The translations under genes and the position numbers were made by a program. Shown in pieces: positions 36,601 through 42,295 of a DNA stretch of 64,000 bases. The first letter of the stretch is position 1. Each line of letters opens with the position of its first letter. This DNA comes from Asterias amurensis. Lineage: Eukaryota > Echinodermata > Asteroidea > Forcipulatida > Asteriidae. The notes beneath the pieces were generated by a model. The model made no database searches. It worked only from the letters and a program-made list of their open reading frames with translations, and was not told where the DNA came from. The DNA lies in NCBI RefSeq assembly GCF_032118995.1, contig NC_092651.1:25156349-25220348 (forward strand). Direction: 5' to 3'.

Positions 36601-37532
36601 TGACAAACGGACGTTGGATAGCTAGAGCCAATCTGATGCCGGCAAGTGGTATTTGTTTGTTTCTTTTTTTATACTACATTGATTGGAGAATAATAAACTT
36701 TTTTTAAATAAATTTGATAATTTTTCAATTTGTGGGAAATCCATTCATCATGGCAGCGAAAAATTGACTGATAGTGATAGTAACTAGTATACACACACAT
36801 CGTGCAACAAATGTTATTATTGCATTTTAGTGTCTGCACTGTCATCAAAATCCAGAAAGATTGATTGTGACAACTGGTGAAATTCTTCAAACACTGTTTT
36901 CTTGATTTTGACAATATTTTGAAAAGAATTATTTTTGTTACTGTTTGTGGATACAAAAAAAAAATACAAATGCTGGAGTTGTAGTTGCGATAACGTAACC
37001 CTCCTCCCAAGTGTTACGTTAAGAGTTGAGGATTGGTAATTGGTACAGCCTACGTACTGTGCTCAGCTAACCTTTTTATTTATTACAAATCTTTGAATCA
37101 ATATGACTCAGTCAGGGAACCTTAAATTAAAAAGAAAGTACAACAAAAGTCAAAACAATACAAAAAAATACAATTGACAATTTAGTCTTTGTTAGTTAGA
37201 TCAATTTCAAATTATTGTAATTTATTTATGAATCTAATCAATATTTTAATTTTAGCAAATACAACCAATATTTATGCTGAATCAAATACAAAATCACAAT
37301 ACATTTAATTCAAATCTGTGTGTGATTAAAATAATACAACCACCCATATGTCGGAAATACAATCCTCAGTGTATTTGCCGTTCACAATACGTGGTTGTTT
37401 ACCGTTGCTAGACACACTGACAAGTGAATTTGTTTGCCCCAAATTTCGATCGTGACGAGCCAACGACGCATTGACACGTTTGGAAAGTTGCAGCATACTA
37501 TAGAAAATGTCATGGATAATTCTTACCTTCAT
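540..37532 (-). CDS. WDR19: WDR19 / IFT144, intraflagellar transport protein (complete, 32 coding exons)
   Basis: Spliced translation gives 1358 residues and matches vertebrate WDR19 (about 1342 aa) along its whole length. WDR19 is a core subunit of the IFT-A complex, which drives retrograde ciliary transport and entry of membrane cargo into cilia. WD40 propeller repeats fill roughly residues 1-660. A helical TPR-like region runs from about 660 to 1250. Four CxxC pairs (1267/1270, 1281/1284, 1306/1309, 1328/1331) form a C-terminal zinc-binding region. Exons from 5' to 3': 37527-37532, 36408-36565, 34826-35050, 34298-34430, 32837-32917, 31970-32082, 30727-30900, 27576-27819, 24017-24131, 22595-22633, 19701-19807, 19050-19169, 18305-18454, 17606-17753, 16197-16363, 14988-15123, 13734-13795, 13482-13592, 11690-11799, 11327-11384, 10587-10816, 9412-9552, 8717-8806, 7666-7790, 6412-6593, 5509-5683, 4580-4704, 3767-3848, 3180-3330, 2480-2603, 1176-1252, 540-657. 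All introns are GT-AG and phases join without a break, so the gene looks functional. Confidence 0.97.
766..950 (-). mobile_element. S2 SINE body fragment
   Basis: Same body as 57040-57222: ACAAGGCCTGAAGGCCACTT to AGCACTACCTCCCCAA, without the tRNA head. Confidence 0.75.
1176..1252 (-). CDS. WDR19: WDR19 coding exon 31 (third zinc knuckle)
   Basis: Residues 1295-1320: [20 protein letters not shown] then HSEFT. Human has [20 protein letters not shown]. Acceptor CTCTTCAG, donor GTATGA. Confidence 0.93.
1289..1672 (+). repeat. Family A MITE, full length
   Basis: About 385 bp with ends close to AGGCAGTGGACACTATTGG and its complement, flanked by TTAA. The middle is a palindrome around GAGACCTCAAATTCTAAATC. 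Lies in the last WDR19 intron but one, next to exon 31. Confidence 0.9.
2075..2216. repeat. Long hairpin (TATCACACGCGC arms)
   Basis: Near-perfect inverted repeat: CATCCCATATCCAAC / GTTGGATATGGGACG inside TATCACACGCGCG / CGCGCTTGTGTGATA. Confidence 0.85.
2231..2263 (+). repeat. Degenerate Penelope-like hairpin motif
   Basis: GAGAAAGACTCGCTAGGGTC then GAAACGTCAGGCC. Copies at 8396-8430 and 8643-8677; the stem GACTC/GGGTC is kept but the CTGANGA core is lost. Confidence 0.5.
2480..2603 (-). CDS. WDR19: WDR19 coding exon 30 (first two zinc knuckles)
   Basis: Residues 1253-1294: [20 protein letters not shown] then NIPYCVV. Supplies CxxC pairs 1267/1270 and 1281/1284. Donor GTGAGT, phase 0. Confidence 0.96.
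3022..3172 (+). mobile_element. tRNA-derived SINE (type S4)
   Basis: A-box-like GGTCTAGTTGGTAAGAC, B-box-like GAGTTTGAATCCC, then GGGAAAGTACTGTGTATACA. Too degenerate to be a working tRNA gene. Confidence 0.65.
3180..3330 (-). CDS. WDR19: WDR19 coding exon 29
   Basis: Residues 1203-1253: [48 protein letters not shown]. Donor is GTTAGA. Confidence 0.96.
3767..3848 (-). CDS. WDR19: WDR19 coding exon 28
   Basis: Residues 1176-1203: [20 protein letters not shown] then NISKFPA. Acceptor GATTACCAG, donor GTAAGT. Confidence 0.95.
4101..4488 (-). repeat. Family A MITE, full length
   Basis: Same family as 1289-1672 in the opposite orientation, starting TTAAAGGCATTGG and ending GTCCACTGCCTTTAA. In a WDR19 intron. 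Confidence 0.9.
4580..4704 (-). CDS. WDR19: WDR19 coding exon 27
   Basis: Residues 1134-1175: [20 protein letters not shown] then [20 protein letters not shown]. Donor GTATTA is non-ideal but the phase joins exactly. Confidence 0.96.
5055..5340. repeat. Family C inverted repeat
   Basis: Ends GGGCCAAATTTCATAGCGCT and GCGCTATGAAATTGGGCCC, with AAGCA/TGCTTA motifs throughout. Confidence 0.88.
5509..5683 (-). CDS. WDR19: WDR19 coding exon 26
   Basis: Residues 1076-1134: [57 protein letters not shown]. Near-identical to human IFT144. Confidence 0.97.
5810..6045 (-). mobile_element. S1 SINE, minus strand
   Basis: Reverse of the S1 head and middle: AAGACCGGGACTCGAACC and GGACACAAGTGTC, preceded by GCAAAATTATGCGCTACT. 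Confidence 0.7.
6412..6593 (-). CDS. WDR19: WDR19 coding exon 25
   Basis: Residues 1015-1075: [50 protein letters not shown]. Acceptor TCTGCGCAG, donor GTAAGT. Confidence 0.96.
7042..7053 (-). CDS. WDR19: Possible 12-nt WDR19 microexon between exons 24 and 25 (speculative)
   Basis: On the minus strand, a CACACAG acceptor and a good GTGAGT donor bracket AGGGTAACGAAG. Inserted between exons 24 and 25 it keeps the frame and adds Glu-Gly-Asn-Glu after AEII. The polypyrimidine tract is weak and direct joining of exons 24 and 25 already works, so this is only a candidate. Confidence 0.2.
7086..7121. repeat. (ATG)n microsatellite
   Basis: ATGATGATGATGATGATGAC and following GATG units. Confidence 0.85.
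7322..7512 (-). mobile_element. S2-like SINE body, decayed
   Basis: AACTTTAAGGTGGGGGCTAC and GAGGCTGAAACAGGGTTACA match the S2 body. Confidence 0.55.
7666..7790 (-). CDS. WDR19: WDR19 coding exon 24
   Basis: Residues 973-1015: [20 protein letters not shown] then [14 protein letters not shown]. Ends in phase 1 at donor GTATGT. Confidence 0.96.
8717..8806 (-). CDS. WDR19: WDR19 coding exon 23
   Basis: Residues 943-973: [20 protein letters not shown] then EGAKMVA. 90 nt; acceptor TTTTTCAG, donor GTAAGA. Confidence 0.94.
9412..9552 (-). CDS. WDR19: WDR19 coding exon 22
   Basis: Residues 896-943: [20 protein letters not shown] then [15 protein letters not shown]. Acceptor GCCTTACAG, donor GTAAAA. 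Confidence 0.96.
9679..9922. repeat. Family C inverted repeat
   Basis: GGCCCCATTTCATATAACTG to CAGCTCTATGAAATTGGACC; rich in GCTTAAGC. Confidence 0.88.
10397..10494 (+). repeat. Family A MITE, 3' fragment
   Basis: Only the last ~100 bp of the element remain, ending TACCAATAGCGTCCAGTGCC and TTTAA, just before WDR19 exon 21. Confidence 0.75.
10524..10556. repeat. (TTTA)n microsatellite
   Basis: About eight TTTA units next to WDR19 exon 21. Confidence 0.9.
10587..10816 (-). CDS. WDR19: WDR19 coding exon 21
   Basis: Residues 820-896: [59 protein letters not shown]. Highly conserved TPR-like helices. Donor GTAGGT splits the last Trp codon. Confidence 0.97.
11327..11384 (-). CDS. WDR19: WDR19 coding exon 20
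   Basis: Residues 800-819: [19 protein letters not shown]. 58 nt, acceptor TTCATGCAG, donor GTAGGG. Confidence 0.93.
11690..11799 (-). CDS. WDR19: WDR19 coding exon 19
   Basis: Residues 764-800: [20 protein letters not shown] then [15 protein letters not shown]. Donor GTAAGT; last codon split 2+1 (Thr800). Confidence 0.95.
11905..12122 (+). mobile_element. 3' end of a non-LTR retrotransposon
   Basis: Translates to [20 protein letters not shown] then [12 protein letters not shown], the usual end of CR1/L2-type reverse transcriptases. It is followed by GCGCCTTATAAATATTC and a TTTA tail. Dead fragment in a WDR19 intron. Confidence 0.65.
12346..12465. repeat. Long hairpin
   Basis: GAGGTAACTAG...AGAAGAGGGACCTATTTCCC pairs with GGGGAAATAGTCCCCTCTTC...TAGTTACCTT. 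Confidence 0.8.
12521..12550 (-). ncRNA. Hammerhead-ribozyme-like motif
   Basis: On the minus strand: CTGAAGA, stem GGTCC/GGATC around a short loop, then GAAAGC. Confidence 0.38.
13091..13476 (-). repeat. Family A MITE, full length
   Basis: Both ends and the central GAGACCTCAGATTTAGAA palindrome are present. Lies within a few nucleotides of WDR19 exon 18. Confidence 0.9.
13482..13592 (-). CDS. WDR19: WDR19 coding exon 18
   Basis: Residues 727-763: [20 protein letters not shown] then [18 protein letters not shown] family A MITE (13091-13476) lies 6 nt past this exon's donor GTAAGC. Confidence 0.96.
13734..13795 (-). CDS. WDR19: WDR19 coding exon 17
   Basis: Residues 706-726: [20 protein letters not shown]. 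62 nt; acceptor TCTTTCAG, donor GTAAAT. Confidence 0.93.
14497..14640 (-). mobile_element. 3' end of a non-LTR retrotransposon
   Basis: Minus-strand reading [20 protein letters not shown] then [11 protein letters not shown]. Faces the fragment at 14645-14875. Confidence 0.6.
14645..14875 (+). mobile_element. 3' end of a non-LTR retrotransposon, broken by a stop
   Basis: Reads [11 protein letters not shown], stop, then [14 protein letters not shown]; tail GAGCGCTTTATAAATACG with (TTA)n. Confidence 0.6.
14988..15123 (-). CDS. WDR19: WDR19 coding exon 16
   Basis: Residues 661-706: [20 protein letters not shown] and [16 protein letters not shown]. Marks the start of the helical TPR-like region. 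Donor GTACGT. Confidence 0.95.
15529..15634 (-). repeat. Family A MITE, decayed remnant
   Basis: Starts GAAGGCAGTG and ends with TTTGACTATTACC and a CTTTAAG end; most of the middle is lost. Confidence 0.5.
15889..15922 (+). ncRNA. Hammerhead-ribozyme-like motif
   Basis: CTGAAGA, a stem AAGCAG/CTGTT around a six-base loop, then CGAAACGTC. CTGANGA and GAAA are the two conserved core strands of hammerhead ribozymes. Activity not shown. Confidence 0.4.
16197..16363 (-). CDS. WDR19: WDR19 coding exon 15
   Basis: Residues 605-660: [20 protein letters not shown] then [14 protein letters not shown], the end of the propeller region. Acceptor ends CCCTAAG, donor GTCAGT. Confidence 0.93.
16441..16688. 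repeat. Family C inverted repeat
   Basis: GGGCCAATTTCATAGAGCTG to CAGCTCTATGAAATTGGGCC; very similar to the copy at 55266-55493. Confidence 0.9.
17237..17525 (+). mobile_element. Penelope-like fragment with hammerhead-like motif
   Basis: CTGACAATGACTAG, loop AGCAAG, CTAGTCGAAACG: a perfect 6-bp stem before GAAA. Followed by a repeat (TACTCCGCGGCAGTAGAAC) also seen near 6050-6270, 8930-9090 and 10120-10260. Confidence 0.5.
17606..17753 (-). CDS. WDR19: WDR19 coding exon 14
   Basis: Residues 556-605: [20 protein letters not shown] then [20 protein letters not shown]. Near-identical to human here; donor GTAAGG. Confidence 0.97.
18305..18454 (-). CDS. WDR19: WDR19 coding exon 13
   Basis: Residues 506-555: [20 protein letters not shown] then [20 protein letters not shown]. 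Fifty codons, phase 0 at both ends. Acceptor TGCACTACAG. Confidence 0.97.
19050..19169 (-). CDS. WDR19: WDR19 coding exon 12
   Basis: Residues 466-505: an acidic [20 protein letters not shown] segment, then [14 protein letters not shown]. Exactly 40 codons with phase 0 at both ends; donor GTAAGG. Confidence 0.95.
19701..19807 (-). CDS. WDR19: WDR19 coding exon 11
   Basis: Residues 430-465: [20 protein letters not shown] then [15 protein letters not shown]. Acceptor TTCCATCAG, donor GTGAGT. Confidence 0.95.
19957..20402. repeat. Family E palindromic element (~445 bp)
   Basis: Arms AAAGGGAAGGTATACATTTG and the complementary AAAAGTACATAGACCCTTT, with GCTGTAGTTTTTGAGAAATG matched on the other arm. 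Abuts a family D hairpin. Confidence 0.8.
20400..20742. repeat. Family D hairpin element
   Basis: Arms ACATTGCCTTGGATCGGACG and its complement; centre ATTTATGGATTTGACTCCAT, flanked by CGGTCAGCC and GGCCGACCG. Confidence 0.88.
21396..21770. repeat. Family D hairpin element
   Basis: Diverged copy: GTTGCGTTGGATCGAGCGAG to CTCGCTCGATCCAAGGC, centre AACACGGTCGGTC. Confidence 0.85.
22091..22493. repeat. Family C element with a recent ~142-bp tandem duplication
   Basis: AAGTTTAAGATTGAAAC to ATGCTTACCAG... occurs twice in a row (from 22091 and from 22233) with few differences; both copies contain a family C end. Confidence 0.85.
22595..22633 (-). CDS. WDR19: WDR19 coding exon 10, 39-nt microexon
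   Basis: Acceptor TTTGTTGTAG, donor GTAAGT. It inserts about 13 residues ([13 protein letters not shown] plus a changed junction) between LGEK and [11 protein letters not shown]. Human IFT144 has nothing here. Length is a multiple of three, so including or skipping it keeps the frame. Skipping gives LGEKGLEKLKD, the same length as the human segment. It is probably a cassette exon. Confidence 0.72.
22699..22900 (-). repeat. Family A MITE with internal deletion
   Basis: Both ends are intact but about 185 bp of the middle is missing, leaving 202 bp. Flanked by TTAA and TTTAAA. Confidence 0.88.
23346..23375. repeat. (TTAAG)n microsatellite
   Basis: About six TTAAG units at the end of a repeat whose last unique part is GCGCTTTATAAATGC. 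Confidence 0.9.
23482..23880 (-). repeat. Family A MITE, full length
   Basis: Begins AAAGGCAGTGGACTCTATTG and ends ATAGTATCCACTGTCTTTT; follows within 600 bp of another copy of the same family. Confidence 0.9.
24017..24131 (-). CDS. WDR19: WDR19 coding exon 9
   Basis: Residues 379-417: [20 protein letters not shown] followed by AWFYMLGEK. Ends with one base of a split Gly codon (phase 1). Confidence 0.96.
25066..25296. repeat. Long hairpin MITE-like element
   Basis: ACTAGACTTGTGGACAAGTC pairs with GACTTGTCCACAAGTCTAG; inner CTGCTGGCTCCCCGATTTCT pairs exactly with AGAAATCGGGGAGCCAGCAG. A diverged relative lies at 60350-60560. Confidence 0.9.
27082..27427 (+). repeat. Family A MITE, truncated at its right end
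   Basis: Diverged copy starting TTAAAGACACTGGTCACG; matching stops after TTATTTTGAGTAAT, so the right terminal repeat is lost. Near WDR19 exon 8. Confidence 0.8.
27576..27819 (-). CDS. WDR19: WDR19 coding exon 8
   Basis: Residues 297-378, the longest coding exon (244 nt). Contains [40 protein letters not shown] and [20 protein letters not shown]. Acceptor CCGTTTCAG, donor GTATGG. Confidence 0.97.
29627..29826. repeat. Family C inverted repeat
   Basis: GGCCCAATTTCATAAAGCTG to TTTATGAAATTGGGCCC. Confidence 0.88.
29880..30255 (+). mobile_element. SINE-like element (type S3)
   Basis: CACTAGTGTCCTTAAGCAAG, CAGCACCTTGTAAAGCATTA and CTATGTGCGCTATATAAGAC, ending in (TTA)n. Confidence 0.7.
30547..30716. 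repeat. Family B MITE next to WDR19 exon 7 donor
   Basis: About 165-bp palindromic element with GATTTCACAAAGAGTTACG and complementary end TTTGTGAAATCGAC. It begins about 11 nt inside the intron. Confidence 0.85.
30727..30900 (-). CDS. WDR19: WDR19 coding exon 7
   Basis: Residues 239-297: [20 protein letters not shown], then [19 protein letters not shown] and a Cys-Gly-Asp-Asn-Cys end. Donor GTAAGA. A family B MITE begins about 11 nt into the following intron. Confidence 0.95.
31240..31330 (+). mobile_element. S4 SINE fragment
   Basis: GGGTTAGAATCCCACCGAGT and ACTCGAGAAAGTACCGAGTA; head lost. Confidence 0.5.
31970..32082 (-). CDS. WDR19: WDR19 coding exon 6
   Basis: Residues 202-239: [20 protein letters not shown] followed by [13 protein letters not shown]. 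Trp239 is split by the next intron. Donor is GTGCGT, weaker than the rest. Confidence 0.95.
32190..32579 (+). repeat. Family A MITE, full length
   Basis: Begins AAAAGACACTGGACACTATT and ends AGTGTCCACTTCCTTTAA, in the intron between WDR19 exons 5 and 6. Confidence 0.9.
32585..32785 (+). mobile_element. S3 SINE, 3' part
   Basis: CAACACCTTGTAAACCATAA, ACTGTATGTTAAAGCGCC and a short (TTA) tail; matches 30080-30255. Confidence 0.65.
32837..32917 (-). CDS. WDR19: WDR19 coding exon 5
   Basis: Residues 175-201 (27 codons): [19 protein letters not shown], a less conserved loop with an acidic, Gly-rich end. Acceptor TTCTGCAG, donor GTGAGT; both ends in phase 0. Confidence 0.9.
33540..33770 (-). mobile_element. 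Reverse-transcriptase C-terminal remnant
   Basis: Minus strand: [20 protein letters not shown] then [14 protein letters not shown], typical of non-LTR element ends. Confidence 0.55.
33864..34241 (-). repeat. Family A MITE, full length
   Basis: Between WDR19 exons 4 and 5, next to a non-LTR fragment. Ends AGTGTCCAGTGTCTTTAA. Confidence 0.9.
34298..34430 (-). CDS. WDR19: WDR19 coding exon 4
   Basis: Residues 130-174, reading [17 protein letters not shown] then [18 protein letters not shown]. Acceptor TTATCCAACAG, donor GTAATG, ends in phase 0. Confidence 0.95.
34585..34730 (+). mobile_element. S4 SINE
   Basis: CTTACTCGGTGGTCTAC, GTGGGTTCGAATTCCACC and GGAAAGTACTCAGAGAGTA. Confidence 0.65.
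34826..35050 (-). CDS. WDR19: WDR19 coding exon 3
   Basis: Residues 55-130. Contains [24 protein letters not shown] and [10 protein letters not shown], all close to human IFT144. Acceptor CTCTACAG, donor GTAAAG; starts in phase 2 and ends in phase 2. Confidence 0.95.
35562..36293. repeat. Minisatellite, about 37 units of 19 or 21 bp, in WDR19 intron 2
   Basis: The unit is TGTTTTTGCTGTGGTGCCC (19 bp); a 21-bp form has two extra T. Long and short units alternate in a non-random order: a long-short-long block recurs four times, separated by runs of short units. A GCCGTGG variant follows that block twice, about 277 bp apart. Long open frames on both strands are produced by the repeat and are not genes. 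Confidence 0.97.
36408..36565 (-). CDS. WDR19: WDR19 coding exon 2
   Basis: Residues 3-55. Acceptor TTTTTCACAG, donor GTAAGT. Contains [16 protein letters not shown] and [15 protein letters not shown], the first WD40 blade. The last codon (Gly55) is split 2+1. Confidence 0.93.
37527..37532 (-). CDS. WDR19: WDR19 coding exon 1 (two codons)
   Basis: ATGAAG followed by the donor GTAAGA. It encodes Met-Lys only, joining in phase 0 to the Arg-Val-Phe-Thr start of exon 2; human WDR19 starts Met-Lys-Arg-Ile-Phe. The 5'UTR extends upstream for an unknown distance. Confidence 0.85.
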
Positions 37533-39139
37533 GGTGGATGTTAGAGGTTGTTTTATTCAAGAACGACCGATCATGACTTTGACAGAAATACGGTATTAAA
37601 TTCCAGAGCTAAGTCGCTTTTGCAAGTATGTGCTCCCATCATGCATTGCGCGCGGTCTATTTATTAACCATTGGCCAGTCAGATAGGTTATTCTGTTTAC
37701 GGTCCACACACTACCTTTATTTTTGAGTGCGTTGACCCCAACCAGAAACATGTTTGATTTTGTCACTGGTTGGGTATTTTTGGCGGGTTCGGTTGTGACC
37801 GCGGTGACGAGGCTAGTTCCGACCAAACGTTAGCCGACTTGTTGGCTCGGTTGGGCCCCAGTCGATGAAATTCCGATTATTATAAATTAAAATAGGCTTA
37901 CTATACCCTGGAGCATAAGACAAAATAATAGTGTTGATAAAAGACTATAGGTTACACTACTTCAAAATAAAATGAAAGCTTTTCATTTCAGATACACATT
38001 TATTTTATGTCAACATCAATCAATACATTGTGATAACATTGTTCAGGAAATCTTGTACTAAGGAAAACTTAATCCAGTTAATGAACAATAAATAGAAAAT
38101 AGTTTGACAATTGACATTAACATGTAGGAAATTTAAGCAGCAAAAGCTTTTTTCCCTCTTCCTTAAAGACAAGGACAATTTACTCAAAACTGTTTATTTC
38201 AAGAACATGACTCTTTTCAAGAGAAGTTACCTGCGTTATGAAGTGTTTCTGGTTACACGTTTTCGCGTAACTCTGTTTCGGTCAGTGAATTTTACTTCTG
38301 ACTGAAACTTCCGGGTCAATTTGACCCTGATCCGGGAACCGTTGAGCCTGACCCATTTCCGGGTCATGACCCGGAAACTGTGTCAAGATGAACCAAAAGT
38401 TTGTCAAACTGACACAGAATCCGATTTAGGATTCCACAGGTTCCTGTGCCAGAACTGGGTCAGGCGGCGACGGGAATCCGGGTCAATTATAACCCACTTA
38501 GAGTGCAAACTTAGCGCAAGGGATAGCAGAATATATACCATTTAGCTTCATGGGAACTGGTTGGGCCTAAAGTTGATTTATTCAGAAATGATTTATGAAT
38601 TTGAAAGAAATACCATCTTTAAAATCTGATGGGGTACATGGACCGACACCAGCAATGCTTCAAACAAGGACCGTCAAAAACGTTGCAGCTGTTGATAATA
38701 ATTGTGTAACGTTTTCGAACAATATTCCATTCAAAGGTGGTTTTAGAGAAAGGGGTTCAACAACCTTTGTTCAATCTGTGAATTAGAAACGTTTCATATA
38801 ATATGAGAAGTTCTCAGACAAAACTGCTTCAGATCTTCGGCAATATCTTTTAAAACAAAAAACAATAGGCCTATACCACGTTCTGAAGAGTATTATGTTC
38901 AGAGGTTGGTTTATGAACTGTATACAATCGAGCGGTTCCCAAAAAATATAGGCCTATTAATCGGTTCGCATTCAAAAGGTCGGGCTCAACAGAAGAAAAT
39001 ATTTATTTCAATGGCAAGCTCGTCTTCCCTTTTGGTTTCAACCAAAGGCGGTCGTGTTTCAATAATATCCGCAGTCACGCTTCTTGTTTCAGCTTCATTT
39101 CACGAGACGTGACCGTCTCAGAGAAAGACATTGGGTGGT

Positions 39140-39310
39140 TCTCTTTTCGAATCCACGGCTTACGGCTTTGCTTTCAGCTTCAGGCTCCGGTCTCTCGTCT
39201 GAAGCCCTTATAGCACGTACGCAAAGCACGCGCGATTGTCAAAACAACCGCGGGGCCAAGCTATAGCCTGAGCCTAGTCTAGAGCCGAAGCCGTGGTTTC
39301 GAAAAGGGCC
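39140..39310. repeat. Inverted-repeat element (ACGGCTT family)
   Basis: CTTTTCGAATCCACGGCTT pairs with AAGCCGTGGTTTCGAAAAG. Relatives at 41907-42055 and 62605-62712. Confidence 0.75.
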
Positions 39311-39964
39311 TAGGTTGTTAAAACAATCGCAATGTTTTGAATGATAAACAGGCGCCTGAAAAATAGACTAGCCATGAGCTCCAACCATGGCAACATAAAT
39401 TGATTAACCCTCAATGGCAACTTCATTGCCACTCACGATTACTTTACCCTGTACAAAACATTTAAATTAATCAATAGTGTTCGTCCTTAATGTAACCTTT
39501 ATTGCGGTGAGAATCAGAACGACACGCTGTTTGTTTAAAGTTCAAGGCACGATTTTTAGCAAAAAGAAATTTGTTTGAAGATTGTTGTTTCTGCACGCCA
39601 CTTTGACAGACGATGCTATTGTCAAAACGAAAAACATACACAAACTCTTGCATTTGCTGTGCCCATACCATGCATTTTATTTGGTAGGGCATTGAAGAGC
39701 AATTAGAGATATGATTTTGGGAGGGGGCTATATTGAGCCAATTTATTATTTTATGCGGCATTTTTGCGATTTAATTTTTGGGGAGAGGTGTCATTATGGG
39801 ATGGGCGAGGGTTCTGAGGCGAGGCAATCGACATTAGACATTTTTATAGGCGAGACGACATTGAAGAGTCACTTGCCAAAAGTGCACTAGAGTGTGAACG
39901 CAGCTGCAGACAGTGAGAGCTCACAAGACACTATGGTCCCCAACATCTCACCTTCACTGCGGCA

Positions 39965-40160
39965 CTTGACACCTTTGACAATTGTCAAAGACCAGTATTC
40001 TCACATATCAATATATAACATATAAATATAACATAACATATCAATAATATGTGCAAATTTCGACTCAATTATTGTTGTCATCGAAGTGGCAAGATAACAA
40101 GAAAAACACCATTGTTACATAAACTAATGTGTGTGCCTTCAGATGCCTAAAAGTCCTCCA
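39965..40160 (+). repeat. Family A MITE, decayed fragment
   Basis: Contains CAATTGTCAAAGACCAGTAT and the GATAACAAGAAAAACACC region but no right end. Confidence 0.6.
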
Positions 40161-41321
40161 ATTTATGTTTAATTTAACATTCGTCACAACCTCCTTCTAA
40201 TAACATTGTATGGTTTCCAGTCACGACAAAGCAGACATGCATTATTCTATCTCCATCTCCATTGGTTAAGTCAGCAAAATGTCCTGCAGAACATCAACGC
40301 TAACTGGCGCACTGCGTGTGGAATTAGACTACTTATAGTCTATTGATACAAGAAATTGCCGGAAGTATTAAAGCCTCAATATAGAACCATCTCAATGTCG
40401 ACATTGGATTTTTGTTCTTTCTCTCCATGTTTAATCAAGCAGCACAAACATGGAAAGGCTATATTTTTTCATGTTAGGGGCCTATACGGATTTCAATCCG
40501 CCATCTGGGGGCTAGGATAATTTTATCCAACAAGAATTTGTCGAATAGGTCAAGTCACGACTCTGTAATTCTCCTCAAACAGCAAGGCGGCACGACGTTT
40601 GCTGCATGTTCACAACTATAATGGAGACCCATTTTCTGATGGCATTTAATGTTTATAATAAGACCCCCACGTCAATGAACCACATTTTGTTGACAACAAT
40701 TATTATGATTTCCCGAGAATAATGAAAAATGGATAACATAGGACATGACGTCAACCCCTCCATTACCCACATTACCAACATCCAAACAATCAAAATTTTA
40801 ATAACAATAGAATTGTAAATTTCATGTAGTTTTACATACATGAAATAAACCATTCAATTTAATTCAATTCAATTAACTGCAATACGCTATATTTTGGCTA
40901 AGACCCCAGTTGAATAGTGTTGTTGTGCTTTGAGACTGTTGTTGATTTCCGGCCTTTTCCATTTCTCCATTTGTGTTTCTCTTCTCTTTCTTCGTCAAGC
41001 TTCTTATTGATGTTTTCTTCACATCTTCAATGTTTCTTTCACGCCATATCAAAATAGATTCGGCAATGCTCCCGGGAAAACTCGTTTTTATTAACATATT
41101 ATACATTTCTACAAAAATAAACAGTTCCGTGTCAAACGGAAAATGGACTGTCCTCGTAAAGGTTCTGGCGATTCACAGAGAGTCAAACGATGGAAATATA
41201 CATGTACAGGGGAAATCGTGCTCAAATTAAGAAGAAATTTCAACAGTATCACGTCTAATCATCATGATCCACGTTCGGGGACAAAAAAAATGCACACACT
41301 ACGCCAGACTTGCCGCAGGCT

Positions 41322-41873
41322 TACCAGGGCCCATTTCATTAAAGGCAGTGGACACTATTGTAATTGTCAAAGGCAATTGTTCTCACTTTGTGTATCTCAG
41401 CATATGCATAAAATAACAAACCTGTGAAAATTTAAGCACAATTGGTCATCGAAGTTGCGAGATAATAATGAAAGAAAAAACACCTTTGTCACACAAAGTT
41501 GTGTGCTTTCAGATGCTCGATTTCGAGACTTCAAACTCTAAACTTGAGGTCTCGAAATCAAAATAATTCGTATTACTTCCTTCTCGAAAACTACGTCACT
41601 TCGGAGGGAGCCGTTTCTCACAATGTTTTATACTATCAATCTCTCCCCATTACTCACTAAGATTTTATGCCAATAATTATTTTGAGTAATTACCAATAGT
41701 GTCCACCGCCTTTAAAGCTGCTCAATCACAAGATGTAGCTTAGCAGGAAAATTCTGCTTACTAGAATAAGGCAGCCACAATACCATGTCTCATGTAAAAC
41801 TTTTGGCTGGTATCCTACTCATTTCTGCTAAGCAAACATTGCCTGCTGAAGCAGCTCTATGGAATAGGGCCCA
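41322..41873. repeat. Family C element split by a family A MITE
   Basis: Left part about 41322-41337, right part 41719-41873 ending GCAGCTCTATGGAATAGGGC; the MITE fills 41338-41718. Confidence 0.75.
41338..41718 (+). repeat. Family A MITE inserted into a family C element
   Basis: Full-length copy. The flanks GGGCCCATTTCAT and GCTGCTCAATCAC join into a family C element if it is removed; TTAA is present at both junctions. Confidence 0.88.
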
Positions 41874-41906
41874 GCTGATAGAGACGGCACTGTTCAAGTC
41901 AATATG

Positions 41907-42055
41907 AGCCATTTTCGAAATCACGGCTTTGGGCTTGGACTCCGGCTCAGCCTCCGTCGGTCATTTTGAAAACGTGTGCTCTAGTAACAGGCAGTCTTAG
42001 CCTAAGTCGGAGCCATAACCAATCAAGTCGATGTTTCGAAAAGGGTCATAATCTC
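41907..42055. repeat. Inverted-repeat element (ACGGCTT family)
   Basis: TTTTCGAAATCACGGCTTTG and GATGTTTCGAAAAGGG ends. Confidence 0.65.
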
Positions 42056-42295
42056 ATCGTTTATAGGGTGTATGTTCGAAAATAAAGAGAACATTATCCT
42101 TGTTTGTCAAAGGCAATATATTTTTGTTGTTGGCTTGCCGAGTGACTGTGGCTTTGGTCAGGGGATCGAACAGGGCCCTAGGGCCAAATTTCATAAAGCC
42201 TGTATACAAAATTGCTAAGCACAACTATATATTAACAGAAACTTGTTACCAGCCGAAATTCCATAAAGTTTACATTTTTGCGACTGGTGCCCATG

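Noticed and set aside
37081..37320. AT-rich stretch as an origin or matrix-attachment site
   Set aside because: Low complexity alone is not evidence; nothing specific seen.
37391..37410. Possible RFX X-box for a ciliary gene
   Set aside because: GTTTACCGTTGCTAGAC has one half-site only and lies inside intron 1; not close enough to the consensus.
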